Positions 26,789 to 35,521 of a stretch of 64,000 bases of DNA are shown in pieces (the stretch's first letter is position 1; each line of letters begins with the position of its first letter). The stretch is from CAVYGN01 sp964413265 (GTDB lineage Bacteria; Spirochaetota; Brevinematia; Brevinematales; JAOACQ01). The DNA is taken from the NCBI GenBank assembly GCA_964413265.1, contig CAYPRX010000018.1, forward strand, positions 1 through 64,000, in the 5' to 3' direction. Below the pieces are notes generated by a model, which saw only the letters and a program-made list of their open reading frames with translations, was not told the DNA's origin and ran no database searches. A program made the translations under genes and the position numbers.

Positions 26789-27597
26789 TAGGCAAAGGGT
26801 TCCTTGTTCTTCCAGTCAAGCATAAAAGGTTCTTCAGGTTCGCTGTCGGTTTCTATCTGATCGACTGAAAACATAACATCATCTTTAAGGTCCGTATTTG
26901 CGATACCCTCGATATCAACCGTTTGCTCAAGCCTGTCAGGTTTAAATCTCTCCATATGCCCATAAACCCTTACCCATTCATCATTTTTAAATTGTCCTAT
27001 GCCGTTGGTACTTATCCTGAAACCCAATGCTACAGCGTCGGCTATGCAGCATGTCATTGCGACTCTCATAATAGCGATCTGTCCCTTTTTTTCAAGCTGG
27101 GGATTACGGTATACAAACCCCCTGAAAACATAACTGTTATTCTTAATTATCTCGTTTACTTTTTTCTTCGGATTGTTGTATAAAATCATGTAGAGTTCAC
27201 CTATGTTGATCGGTATATATTCAGTTCCGTTGTATGTCACCCTTCCTGTCCGGGGGTCCGCATCCTTGAGCCTTTCAGGCCCCCGCCTGTTTTTCCAGGC
27301 CGCCTGGTTCGTATTAGTTACATTTCCTATGGAAAGTCCATGCAGCCTTATTGAAGGCGCCATCAGGCATAAAATCACGAAGATTATTATAATGATCACA
27401 GTTGACGGCTTTATGGAAATGCCTGTGAAAAGAGATGTAATACCTAAAATGATGAGAAGAACACTGCAGCTCCCTGTAAGCCATATGAATTTCGGGTTCA
27501 GGAAACTGGTATAGCCTCCTGAAGAAATTAGGTATATTATATATATTCCCATTGCCAGAAGAAGCACAGAAGCCAGGATCGATAAGAATTTCTTCAT
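26785..27597 (-). CDS. TIGR03943/YcgQ-like membrane protein
   Basis: 270 residues. Three or four membrane segments occupy the first 90 residues; the remainder is a soluble domain with the pattern MRVAMTCCIADAVALGFRI and later WVRVYGHMERF, typical of YcgQ (TIGR03943) proteins that pair with YcgR-type permeases. It overlaps the permease gene by 4 bp and is the last gene of the znuC-znuB-ycgR-ycgQ set. The CC pair and its partners suggest metal handling. In several bacteria this pair belongs to zinc-responsive regulons, which fits the neighbouring ZnuBC, but the transported ligand is not established here. Confidence 0.8.
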   Translation of the reverse strand: MKKFLSILASVLLLAMGIYIIYLISSGGYTSFLNPKFIWLTGSCSVLLIILGITSLFTGISIKPSTVIIIIIFVILCLMAPSIRLHGLSIGNVTNTNQAAWKNRRGPERLKDADPRTGRVTYNGTEYIPINIGELYMILYNNPKKKVNEIIKNNSYVFRGFVYRNPQLEKKGQIAIMRVAMTCCIADAVALGFRISTNGIGQFKNDEWVRVYGHMERFKPDRLEQTVDIEGIANTDLKDDVMFSVDQIETDSEPEEPFMLDWKNKEPFAY

Positions 27598-28514
27598 AAT
27601 AAGTGCTCCGTCAATAATGCTACTAAATTAGTTATAAAAAACACGAACAGCGCTGAGATTACAGAAATATATATCAGAGCCTTTCTTTTTAAAGTACCGC
27701 TGTACATGATAATAGATTTCAAGCCCAGGATCGGACCTACAGTTACGAAAGCAAGCTGAGCCAGGGGTGAAAATTTCATGAAGGATGCGGCGACAAAAGC
27801 GTCAGCTCCCGAACAGATGGAAAGCATTACTGCGAGAGCCATCATGAAAAGCACCGACAGGGGAAGATTCTGTTCAAAAAATATCGAGACGCTTTTCGGG
27901 GCGAATATTCTGAATGCAGAGGCGAGAATTGCCCCCGCTATGAGATATTTTGACATATCCAGGAATTCATCGGCTGAATGCTTGATGAGAAAAGACAATC
28001 TTTCGCCGGCATGGATCTCCTCTTCGCAGCAGCAGTCAGCGGACTCTTCCCTGACAGTCTCCCTGAATATTTTGTTACGACCTGTCATGCCGCTCAAAGC
28101 AAGGCCGGTTATTAAAGCTGTAGCGGCCGCTATGCCTATCCTGCCGATCACCATCATAACATTAAAACGGGAAGAAACATATGTCGAGAAGGCCACGTAT
28201 GTAGATATTATCACAACAGGATTTATAATCGGGGCTGAGAGCATATAAACGGCTGCCAGGTGCTGGGGAAGACCCTTTTTTGCGAATTTTCTTGCTATAG
28301 GTATTACACCGCATTCGCAGGTAGGAAAAATCATTCCCAGCAGGAGGGCAATAATAAAACCCGATGCTCCCTTACTGAATATTTCATGCTTGAAGATCCT
28401 TTCCGGGATATAAATTTCAATAAGGGCCCCTATTACCGATCCCGCCAGAAGAAAAGGCAGGGCGTCCATTACGACGGCGACAGTATTGACAGCAAATATA
28501 TCAAATTTATGCAT
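27594..28514 (-). CDS. YcgR/YraQ-like permease (DUF318)
   Basis: 306 residues from ATG 28514, chosen because AGGGG lies seven bases upstream; ATG 28532 is weaker. About eight membrane spans. The family motif PTCECGVIPIARKFAKKGLP is present near residue 67, and SAPIINPVVIISTY follows. A cytoplasmic or periplasmic loop carries SADCCCEEEIHAG, a Cys/acid cluster that could bind metal. It overlaps ZnuB by 8 bp and YcgQ by 4 bp. It is likely to work with YcgQ as a two-part transporter. The ligand is inferred to be a divalent metal, perhaps zinc. Confidence 0.83.
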   Translation of the reverse strand: MHKFDIFAVNTVAVVMDALPFLLAGSVIGALIEIYIPERIFKHEIFSKGASGFIIALLLGMIFPTCECGVIPIARKFAKKGLPQHLAAVYMLSAPIINPVVIISTYVAFSTYVSSRFNVMMVIGRIGIAAATALITGLALSGMTGRNKIFRETVREESADCCCEEEIHAGERLSFLIKHSADEFLDMSKYLIAGAILASAFRIFAPKSVSIFFEQNLPLSVLFMMALAVMLSICSGADAFVAASFMKFSPLAQLAFVTVGPILGLKSIIMYSGTLKRKALIYISVISALFVFFITNLVALLTEHLL

Positions 28515-29337
28515 TGTTACCCCTGTTTGCATGAAGTATCGGCCTCGCCTTTAAGATCATGAGGGTTACCAGGGTGATCACTCCAGTAATAATAATTGTT
28601 CCACCCGGTTTTAAATCGAGGTAAAACGAGATAAACAAACCTGACAGGGTGAAGAAAAGAGCGAAAATAATGGACAGGAATCCCGTCTGTTTGTAGCTTC
28701 CTGACAGCTGCATCGCACAGGCGACGGGGAGGACGAGAAGTGAAGAAATGACGAGGGTGCCGACTATTCGGGAAGATACTGATATTGTTATAGCTGTTAA
28801 AAAAGTGAAGACTATGTTTATAAGTCTTACGGGTATCCCGGCCAGTCTTGCCGATTCCTCGTCAAAGGTGATATAAAAAAGTTCCTTATAAAGAGCAGTA
28901 ACCGTGACAAGAACCAGGACGCATAAGGAAATTACCATAATTAATTCAAAATCGCTGATAGCTACAATGCTTCCGAATAGAAAACTGCTGAAACTGGCTG
29001 CATTTCTTATAAAACCCGATAATATTCCTGCGAGACCTATCCCTGTTGACATAATGACAGCTATTGCTATTTCCGCGTAACGTGGAAAAGACCTCCTGAT
29101 GCGCTCTATGCCGAAGGCGGCAATAACCGTAAGAAAAACTGCTCCGAGTACGGGGTTGATGCCCAGAACAAGACCAGCAGCGACACCAGCAAGGGAAGTG
29201 TGGGAAAGAGAGTCGCCTATCATGGAAAGCCTTTTCAGAACAACGATAACGCCAATGCGGGGTGTGATTATCGCTATAAGGGTGCCTACTATCAGGGCTC
29301 TGAGCATGAAGTCATATTGAAAGATATTCAGCATCAT
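28507..29337 (-). CDS. znuB: Metal ABC transporter permease, ZnuB/MntB family
   Basis: 276 residues, about eight or nine membrane spans, of the ABC-3 family. Motifs include the first-segment pattern GVIVVLKRLSMIGDSLSHTSLAGVAAG, characteristic of ZnuB/TroC proteins, and the late LVISSLLVLPVACAMQL. ATGATG overlaps the stop codon of the ATPase gene. It serves high-affinity uptake of Zn2+ or Mn2+. No solute-binding protein gene (ZnuA/TroA) is in the operon, so that part must be encoded elsewhere. Zinc is preferred over manganese because of the YcgRQ partners; the symbol is given on that basis. Confidence 0.87.
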   Translation of the reverse strand: MMLNIFQYDFMLRALIVGTLIAIITPRIGVIVVLKRLSMIGDSLSHTSLAGVAAGLVLGINPVLGAVFLTVIAAFGIERIRRSFPRYAEIAIAVIMSTGIGLAGILSGFIRNAASFSSFLFGSIVAISDFELIMVISLCVLVLVTVTALYKELFYITFDEESARLAGIPVRLINIVFTFLTAITISVSSRIVGTLVISSLLVLPVACAMQLSGSYKQTGFLSIIFALFFTLSGLFISFYLDLKPGGTIIITGVITLVTLMILKARPILHANRGNNA

Positions 29338-30128
29338 AATTCCCCATGTCTGCAGCTGTTAACGCTATCGTTATGCAGGTAGACCCCATGACCGTAAATT
29401 TCAGTCAGTAGATCGTTCGAAATTTTGTCTCTTGGGGAATGCTCAAAAAAACCTTTCTCGCCCAGGCAGATGAACCTGCTTGCATGTATTGTCATTGCGC
29501 CTATATCATGGCTGACCATCACTACAGTCAGTCCAAGCTCCTCGTTAAGGTCGGAGAGCAGGCAATAAACCTCTTCCTCTGATCTTATATCGATACCTAC
29601 CGTAGGTTCGTCGAGAATGAGCATCTCGGGTTCGCTGACCAGGATCCTCGCTATGAATACCCTCTGCTGCTGTCCCCCTGAAAGGTTGCCAATCATCTCT
29701 TTGCCAAAATCCTGCATGCCAACCTTTTCAAGTGCAGCATAAATTAATTCCCTGTGCTCTTTTTTTAACGTCTTAAAAAGCCCTATCCTTGAGAAAAGAT
29801 TAGCGCCGACAACCTCTTCCACTGAAGCCGGAAAACTGAGATTGAAGGAAGTGGCCTTCTGCGAGATATACCCGACCTTGCTCCATCCCTTGAAACTGTT
29901 GATATTTACACCGAACAATTTGATTTCGCCTCCTGAAGGAATAAGGATTTTCAGCATCAGTTTGACGAGTGTGGTTTTTCCCGAACCATTAGCGCCGATG
30001 ATGCCCAGGTAATCGCCCCTGTTAATGGAAAAGCTAATATTGCTTATCAAAGGTTTGTTATTGTAAGAGAAGCTGAGATTGTTGATTTCCACTACTTTAT
30101 TCAAGTATTGTTTATCTTTTATCTTCAT
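29334..30128 (-). CDS. znuC: Metal ABC transporter ATPase, ZnuC family
   Basis: 264 residues, single ATPase domain. Walker A is GANGSGKTT, the Q-loop region is VGYISQKATSFNLSFPASVEEVV, the signature NLSGGQQQRVFIARIL and Walker B MLILDEPTVGID, followed by the H-loop in VVMVSHD. The pattern VGYISQK-(x)-FP-(x)-V is typical of ZnuC/MntA ATPases. It opens the four-gene metal operon behind a consensus promoter. It overlaps znuB by 4 bp. Metal specificity is by context only. Confidence 0.88.
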   Translation of the reverse strand: MKIKDKQYLNKVVEINNLSFSYNNKPLISNISFSINRGDYLGIIGANGSGKTTLVKLMLKILIPSGGEIKLFGVNINSFKGWSKVGYISQKATSFNLSFPASVEEVVGANLFSRIGLFKTLKKEHRELIYAALEKVGMQDFGKEMIGNLSGGQQQRVFIARILVSEPEMLILDEPTVGIDIRSEEEVYCLLSDLNEELGLTVVMVSHDIGAMTIHASRFICLGEKGFFEHSPRDKISNDLLTEIYGHGVYLHNDSVNSCRHGEL

Positions 30129-30175
30129 AAAATTTACTGATTCTTCCTGATGCGAATAAGCCTCATTTATTATAA

Positions 30176-30204
30176 ATTATAGCCGATTACTCAGTGGCTG
30201 TCAA
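30176..30204 (-). promoter_or_regulatory. Consensus promoter of znuC operon
   Basis: On the minus strand: TTGACA (30199-30204), 17-bp spacer, TATAAT (30176-30181), matching the consensus exactly. The leader is about 40 nt. A metal-operator candidate cannot be pointed to with confidence, so how it is held in check is open. Confidence 0.7.
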
Positions 30205-30257
30205 AATAAAGAGATTTCGGACAAGAGGTAACGAATTGTTTTTTAAAAATTTCATTA

Positions 30258-30286
30258 TTGACAATTTTTTTTGTCATATTTATTAT
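30258..30286 (+). promoter_or_regulatory. Promoter of gnd-zwf-pgl operon
   Basis: TTGACA (30258-30263), 17-bp spacer, TATTAT (30281-30286). An inverted repeat TGACAA-6 nt-TTGTCA at 30259-30276 lies across the -35 box and spacer and could be a repressor site. The promoter is divergent from that of znuC. Confidence 0.65.
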
Positions 30287-30315
30287 TTGGATAGTAAAGA
30301 AGAGAGGAGGGCGTT

Positions 30316-31296
30316 ATGCGTCTTGGTATAATCGGCCTCGGAAGAATGGGCTTAGGCATGGCCAGGCGGCTTATACTTAACGGGCATGAGGTTGTAGCTT
30401 TTAACAGGACTCATGAAAAAGTCATGGAGTTTGAAAATGAAGGTGGAATAGGGTCATTGACAATGGAAGAATTTATTGGAAAGCTTACCAAGCCCAGAGT
30501 CGTCTGGCTTATGCTCCCCGCCGGCGATATTACTGAAGAACATATAGGTAAGCTGAAAAATTTTTTATCCGGCGGCGATATTATCGTCGAGGGTGGCAAT
30601 ACATATTACAAGGATGATATCAGGAGAGCAAGAGAACTTGCACAATTCGGGATCATATATATGGACGCGGGTGTATCAGGCGGGATCTGGGGACTGAAGA
30701 ACGGTTATTCAATGATGGTGGGCGGCAGCTTTGAGGCATTTCAGACCATAGAGCCCATAGTAAGATCACTTGCTCCGGCAGAGGGCTATCTTTACTGCGG
30801 TCCTACCGGGGCTGGCCATTTTGTTAAAATGCTGCATAATGGTATTGAATATGCATTAATGGAAGCCTACGGGGAAGGCTTTCAGATCCTGAAAGCCTCA
30901 GGATACGGTAATGGCATCAAATTGAAAGATGTAGCTCATATCTGGAACAGGGGAAGCGTTGTCCGTTCATGGCTTCTTGAACTCCTCGAGTCGGCCTTTG
31001 ATAAAGACCCTGAGCTTTCTGGTATAGAAGGCTATGTCGGCGATTCCGGGGAAGCAAGATGGACCGTGAAGGAGGCTGTCGACGAGGGGGTATCCGCGGA
31101 CGTCATTGCCTCTTCCCTTTTTAAAAGATTCAATTCAAGGCAGAAGGATGTCTTTGCTAACAGGGTTCTTGCAGTGCTGCGTAATGAATTCGGGGGACAT
31201 TCCCTGCTTAAAAAGGGCGATGATTTCACTGAGGCCGGTTCCGGTGCTGGAGCAGTCAGGCATTCGCCACCGGAAGAAAGGAAAGGGAAAAACTAA
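30316..31296 (+). CDS. gnd: 6-phosphogluconate dehydrogenase, short decarboxylating type
   Basis: 326 residues, the short GndA/YqeC form rather than the 470-residue classical enzyme. It converts 6-phosphogluconate to ribulose 5-phosphate and CO2. The Rossmann motif is GIIGLGRMGLGMARRL; substrate motifs VSGGIWGLKNGYSMMVGG and GPTGAGHFVKMLHNGIEY, with the catalytic Lys and following His-Asn, are intact. AGGAGGG lies before the ATG. The operon order gnd-zwf-pgl gives the whole oxidative branch of the pentose phosphate pathway. NAD versus NADP preference cannot be told by eye. Confidence 0.94.
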   Translation: MRLGIIGLGRMGLGMARRLILNGHEVVAFNRTHEKVMEFENEGGIGSLTMEEFIGKLTKPRVVWLMLPAGDITEEHIGKLKNFLSGGDIIVEGGNTYYKDDIRRARELAQFGIIYMDAGVSGGIWGLKNGYSMMVGGSFEAFQTIEPIVRSLAPAEGYLYCGPTGAGHFVKMLHNGIEYALMEAYGEGFQILKASGYGNGIKLKDVAHIWNRGSVVRSWLLELLESAFDKDPELSGIEGYVGDSGEARWTVKEAVDEGVSADVIASSLFKRFNSRQKDVFANRVLAVLRNEFGGHSLLKKGDDFTEAGSGAGAVRHSPPEERKGKN

Positions 31297-32808
31297 GTGG
31301 ACAGGTTAAAAGATATAAAACTAACGGGGTTCTGTGAGATAGAAAAGGCCCCGCCATGCGGATTCGTCCTTTTCGGAGCGTCAGGAGACCTGGCTGCAAA
31401 AAAGCTGCTGCCATCACTTTTCAAGCTTTACAAATCGGGAAGGGTGGAGGAAAAATTTTTTGTTGTCGGCTTCGCCCGGACATTAATGGATGATGAGAGT
31501 TTCAGGGATAGGGTTAGAAAAGCTGTAAAAGACGGAGTAGGGGAAGACAGAGGAAGAGCAATTGACAGCTTCGCCTCGAGGTGTTTTTATGTTGCCGGGG
31601 GTTATGAAAATGTTCCCAGCTATATAGAACTCGGGAACAGGCTGAAAATGCTGGACAAAGAATTCCATACAGAGGGTAATGTAGTTTTTAAACTGGCCGT
31701 ACCTCCGGATCTTTACGGAACTATTACCCTGCAGTTAAGTAAAAATTTGCTGATAAAAAAGGGCCGGAATGAGGGGCCTTTCCAGAGGATCATGGTGGAA
31801 AAGCCTTTCGGGAGGGATTTCGAGAGTGCAGCCTCTTTAAACAGGATGATGCTGGAATATCTTACAGATGACCAGATATTCAGGATAGATCATTATCTTG
31901 GGAAAAATACGGTTCAGAATATACTCGTTTTCAGGTTTGCGAACATGATCTTCGAACCTGTCTGGAACCATAAAAATATTGACCATATCCAGATAACATT
32001 AAGCGAAGACACGGGTGTGGAAAACAGGGCCGGATATTTCGAGAGGGCTGGATTGATCCGGGATATCTTCCAGAATCATCTGATGCAGGTCCTGACCCTA
32101 GTGGCTATGGAACAGCCTATTTCTTTTGACGCAGAATCAATAAATAACGAAAAAATAAAAGTTATATCTTCGATTGAACCATTCAGAAGGGAGAGTCTTG
32201 ATAATTCGATCATAAGAGGGCAGTATAGAGGATACAGGGATGAACCGGGAGTAGATAAAAATTCCTGTGTTGAAACTTACTTTGCTTCAAAATTGTTCAT
32301 TAATAACAGCAGATGGCGGAATACCCCTTTTTATATAAGGGCCGGGAAGATGCTTAGTAAAAAGTATACGAAGATACATGTAGTTTTCAAGGAGATGACA
32401 GGCTGTTTATTCTGTAAACTCGGCATAGAGCATGAACCCAATATATTGACTTTCGGTATCCAGCCTGAACAGGAAGTATCGCTTAAATTCATGGCAAAGG
32501 TGCCCGGGGCCAGGCTTTGCCTTTCCCCGCTTGATATGGTTTTCAATTACAGGGAACTTTTCGGGACCGATATATGGGGAGATTATGAAACGGTTATCCT
32601 TGACTGTATGCTGGGAGACAAAACCCTTTTCTGGAGAAAAGACGGCCTCGAAATGTCCTGGAAGCTCTTAACGCCTGTACTCAATGAATGGGAAGAATGC
32701 CCTGCTAAAGAGAGGAGTAAAAGGCTCTTTTTTTACGAACGCGGAAGTAACGGTCCTGAAGAAGCCATAAGTTTCATTGGAAGGGATAATAAGGCATGGC
32801 TGGATTGA
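31297..32808 (+). CDS. zwf: Glucose-6-phosphate 1-dehydrogenase
   Basis: 503 residues, normal length. It oxidises glucose 6-phosphate to 6-phosphogluconolactone, making NADPH. FGASGDLAAKKLLPSLF near residue 28 is the nucleotide-binding loop, RIDHYLGKNTVQN holds the catalytic His and binding Lys, and FRFANMIFEPVWN follows as expected. The GTG start codon lies immediately after the gnd stop with only weak purine-rich ribosome binding inside gnd, so translation is probably coupled. Its end overlaps pgl by 13 bp. Confidence 0.96.
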   Translation: MDRLKDIKLTGFCEIEKAPPCGFVLFGASGDLAAKKLLPSLFKLYKSGRVEEKFFVVGFARTLMDDESFRDRVRKAVKDGVGEDRGRAIDSFASRCFYVAGGYENVPSYIELGNRLKMLDKEFHTEGNVVFKLAVPPDLYGTITLQLSKNLLIKKGRNEGPFQRIMVEKPFGRDFESAASLNRMMLEYLTDDQIFRIDHYLGKNTVQNILVFRFANMIFEPVWNHKNIDHIQITLSEDTGVENRAGYFERAGLIRDIFQNHLMQVLTLVAMEQPISFDAESINNEKIKVISSIEPFRRESLDNSIIRGQYRGYRDEPGVDKNSCVETYFASKLFINNSRWRNTPFYIRAGKMLSKKYTKIHVVFKEMTGCLFCKLGIEHEPNILTFGIQPEQEVSLKFMAKVPGARLCLSPLDMVFNYRELFGTDIWGDYETVILDCMLGDKTLFWRKDGLEMSWKLLTPVLNEWEECPAKERSKRLFFYERGSNGPEEAISFIGRDNKAWLD

Positions 32809-33569
32809 AATATGATGTCAGGAGGTTCAGCAGTCTCTCCGCCATGAGCTCTGAAGCGGCCCAATATGTTTCAGGAGCAGTGGGATCGGCAATCGAAAAG
32901 AATAAAGGCATATGCACACTCGCCCTGCCGGGGGGGAGATCCGTCAGACAATTGTACGAAAGGCTGGGCAAAGCGGATTACAGAAGCAGGATACAGTGGG
33001 ACTCATTAAGGATATTTTTCGGTGATGAGAGATACGTGAGCCATGACAGTGAAGAAAGCAATTTCAGGACTTTAAAAACAAATCTTCTTTCCAGAGTGAA
33101 GATTCGGGATGATTTTATATTCAGAGTCCCGGTGGATAAAATAACTCCTGAAGAATCGGCTGTTATGTATGAAAGAATATTAAGGGAAGAATTTCTGAAA
33201 CTCGGAAGCGAGCATATGAGGGGCGGATTTCCCTCTTTCGATATTATGATACTTGGAGTGGGTGAAGACGGTCATACAGCGTCCCTGTTCCCCGGCAGTG
33301 CGGCTCTTGATGAAAGAGAAAAATGGGCTGTATATGTAAGGGGGGGACCCGGGCTTGAAACGAGAGACAGGATAACACTGACAATGCCGGTGCTCAACTC
33401 CTCAGCAAAAGTTGTTTTTATAGTGTCGGGCAGGGAAAAGGAAATCACGGTAACAAAGATACTCTCTCTTGAAAAACCATTAAAATCTTTTCCCGCATCA
33501 AATATCCGGGGGTTGGAAGAAACTGTATGGTTCATCGATGAGTCAGGGTGGAATCTTACTCGACGGTGA
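32796..33569 (+). CDS. pgl: 6-phosphogluconolactonase, DevB/SOL type
   Basis: 257 residues. It hydrolyses the lactone made by Zwf. Motifs ALPGGRSVRQLYERL, IFFGDERYVSHDSEESNF and LGVGEDGHTASLFPGS are diagnostic of the DevB family and related to glucosamine-6-phosphate isomerase folds. The start overlaps zwf. The stop overlaps the convergent glmS gene by 14 bp, so the last codons of both genes share DNA and no terminator fits between them. Confidence 0.95.
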   Translation: MAGLKYDVRRFSSLSAMSSEAAQYVSGAVGSAIEKNKGICTLALPGGRSVRQLYERLGKADYRSRIQWDSLRIFFGDERYVSHDSEESNFRTLKTNLLSRVKIRDDFIFRVPVDKITPEESAVMYERILREEFLKLGSEHMRGGFPSFDIMILGVGEDGHTASLFPGSAALDEREKWAVYVRGGPGLETRDRITLTMPVLNSSAKVVFIVSGREKEITVTKILSLEKPLKSFPASNIRGLEETVWFIDESGWNLTRR

Positions 33570-35400
33570 CGCTTTTGGCGAGGTTTCTGGGCTTATCGAC
33601 ATCGAGCCCCTTCTCCACTGCAATGTAGTAAGCAAGAAGCTGAAGAGGAATGACGTTTATAATAGGCGAGAATTCTTCTATAGTTCTTGGAATAATAATG
33701 ATATCATCGACGTATTCTTTTATTGACTCGATGTTTTCGTTGGTGACGGCTATTATCCGTCCATTCCTGGCTTTTACCTCCCGGATATTCGATACGATTT
33801 TATCGTAAAGAGGATCTTTCGGGGCTATAAATACCACCGGCATATTTTCATCTATAAGGGCAATAGGGCCATGCTTCATCTCTGCGGCCGGATATCCCTC
33901 GGCATGAATATATGATATTTCCTTGAGCTTAAGTGCGCCCTCAAGAGCTACCGGATAATTAAAACCCCTGCCCAGGTATAAAAAATTTCTCTCGCGGGAG
34001 TACTTGACCGCTATCTCCTTTATTTTATCAGCCTTATCCAGAACACACTGGATCTTGTCCGGCAGTGTCATTAATTCCTTTAAGAGTTTTTCTCCTTCAT
34101 AAAGGGGCATGTTCTTAAGTCTGGACAGGAATAGGGACAGAAGGATGAGACATACTATCTGGTTCGTGAACGCCTTTGTCGAAGCGACCCCTATCTCTGG
34201 ACCTGCATGGAGATAAATACCGCCGTCGCTTTCCCGGGCCATGGTGCTTCCGATGACGTTTGTTATTCCGATGACCTGAGCGCCCTTCCTTTTTGCCTCC
34301 CTCAAGGCCTCCAGGGTATCGGTTGTTTCTCCGGACTGGCTTATTACCACGACAATATTTCCTTCCTGGATGATCGGATTACGGTAACGGAATTCCGATG
34401 CGTAATCTATCTCAACAGGTATCTCTGAGAACCGTTCAATGATGTATTTTCCGACAATTCCTGCATGCCAGCTTGTACCGCAGGCCGTTATAATTATCTT
34501 ATTGATCTGCCTGGCTCTCTCCTCTGTTATATTCAGGCCGCCGAATTTGACCGCTCCCTCGGAAAGAACTGCGCGGCCGCGGAGAGCTGTCCTGACAGTC
34601 TCGGGCTGTTCGAATATTTCCTTGAGCATGAAGGTATCATAATTGTTTTTTGATATGGTATCTATATCCCAGTCGATGACAGATATTGTTTTTTCTATTC
34701 TCTCGTAATTAAGGTCATAGGTTTTGAAATCTTCCGCATTAATGACGACAATTTCCTGGTCGTCAACGTAAACTACATTCTTGGTGTATGGCATAATGGC
34801 ATTAACATCCGAAGAGAAGAACATTTCCCCCTCGCCTATGCCGACAACGAGCGGGCTTCCATTTCGTGCTCCGACAATCTTGTAGGGTTCGTCTGCGCAG
34901 ATCACTACGATGCCGTAAGTCCCTTCAACCAGTTTCAATGCTTCCACAACCGCCGACTGTAGATTCCTTCCATCTTTTTTATAGGCCTCTTCTATAAGAT
35001 GGGCCAGGACCTCGGTATCGGTTTCGGATTTAAACATATGCCCCTTTGATAAGAGCATTTCTTTGAGAAGTTTATGGTTTTCAATGATTCCGTTGTGGGC
35101 AAGTGCTATTCTCCCTCCACAATCGCTGTGGGGATGAGAATTTTCGCGGGTAACTCCCCCATGAGTGGCCCATCTGGTATGGCCTATGCCGATCTTGCTA
35201 TTAACATTATGGATGTTTTTATATACCTGATTTCTCAGATTCCCTATCCTGCCGATGTCTTTTTCCGTTTTGATGTTATTATCACAGTCAATAATAGCTA
35301 TGCCCGCGGAGTCATATCCCCTGTACTCAAGCCTCTGAAGGGAATCGAGTAATACTTCTTTTACATCATGATTGCCAATATAACCGATAATACCGCACAT
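33556..35400 (-). CDS. glmS: Glutamine-fructose-6-phosphate aminotransferase (isomerizing)
   Basis: 614 residues from ATG 35400, preceded by GAGG eight bases away. Starting here makes Cys2 the N-terminal nucleophile (MCGIIGYIG). It makes glucosamine 6-phosphate for peptidoglycan and LPS. The glutaminase domain (1-240) has GIGHTRWATHGGV; two SIS domains follow, with ISQSGETTDTLEALREAK and LGRGFNYPVALEGALKLKE. The C-terminus DKPRNLAKSVTVE is the standard ending. A promoter lies 93-121 bp upstream and an inverted repeat before the ribosome-binding site. No glmS ribozyme is visible. Confidence 0.97.
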   Translation of the reverse strand: MCGIIGYIGNHDVKEVLLDSLQRLEYRGYDSAGIAIIDCDNNIKTEKDIGRIGNLRNQVYKNIHNVNSKIGIGHTRWATHGGVTRENSHPHSDCGGRIALAHNGIIENHKLLKEMLLSKGHMFKSETDTEVLAHLIEEAYKKDGRNLQSAVVEALKLVEGTYGIVVICADEPYKIVGARNGSPLVVGIGEGEMFFSSDVNAIMPYTKNVVYVDDQEIVVINAEDFKTYDLNYERIEKTISVIDWDIDTISKNNYDTFMLKEIFEQPETVRTALRGRAVLSEGAVKFGGLNITEERARQINKIIITACGTSWHAGIVGKYIIERFSEIPVEIDYASEFRYRNPIIQEGNIVVVISQSGETTDTLEALREAKRKGAQVIGITNVIGSTMARESDGGIYLHAGPEIGVASTKAFTNQIVCLILLSLFLSRLKNMPLYEGEKLLKELMTLPDKIQCVLDKADKIKEIAVKYSRERNFLYLGRGFNYPVALEGALKLKEISYIHAEGYPAAEMKHGPIALIDENMPVVFIAPKDPLYDKIVSNIREVKARNGRIIAVTNENIESIKEYVDDIIIIPRTIEEFSPIINVIPLQLLAYYIAVEKGLDVDKPRNLAKSVTVE

Positions 35401-35417
35401 AAAATTTACCTCATGCT

Positions 35418-35432
35418 GTGGTAATATACCAC
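35418..35432. promoter_or_regulatory. Inverted repeat in glmS leader
   Basis: GTGGTA-ATA-TACCAC, perfect six-base arms, outer pairs continuing with one mismatch (GC...GC). It lies 18 bases before the glmS ATG and just upstream of the ribosome-binding site. It could be an operator for an amino-sugar regulator or an RNA hairpin. No regulator gene is adjacent. Confidence 0.4.
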
Positions 35433-35492
35433 CGCTGCACAGGTTTTTAAAGCTGTTAAATTCATTCAGCTGCAATATGTTAAGGGAAATTC

Positions 35493-35521
35493 ATTTTAAA
35501 AAAGAAACATAGAATTGTCAA
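35493..35521 (-). promoter_or_regulatory. Promoter of glmS
   Basis: On the minus strand: TTGACA (35516-35521), 17-bp spacer, TAAAAT (35493-35498). The -35 box overlaps the last codons of tgt, which is upstream and read in the same direction. Confidence 0.65.

Noticed and set aside
35401..35517. glmS ribozyme in the glmS leader
   Set aside because: The leader is only 117 bp and lacks the conserved core; only an inverted repeat is visible.
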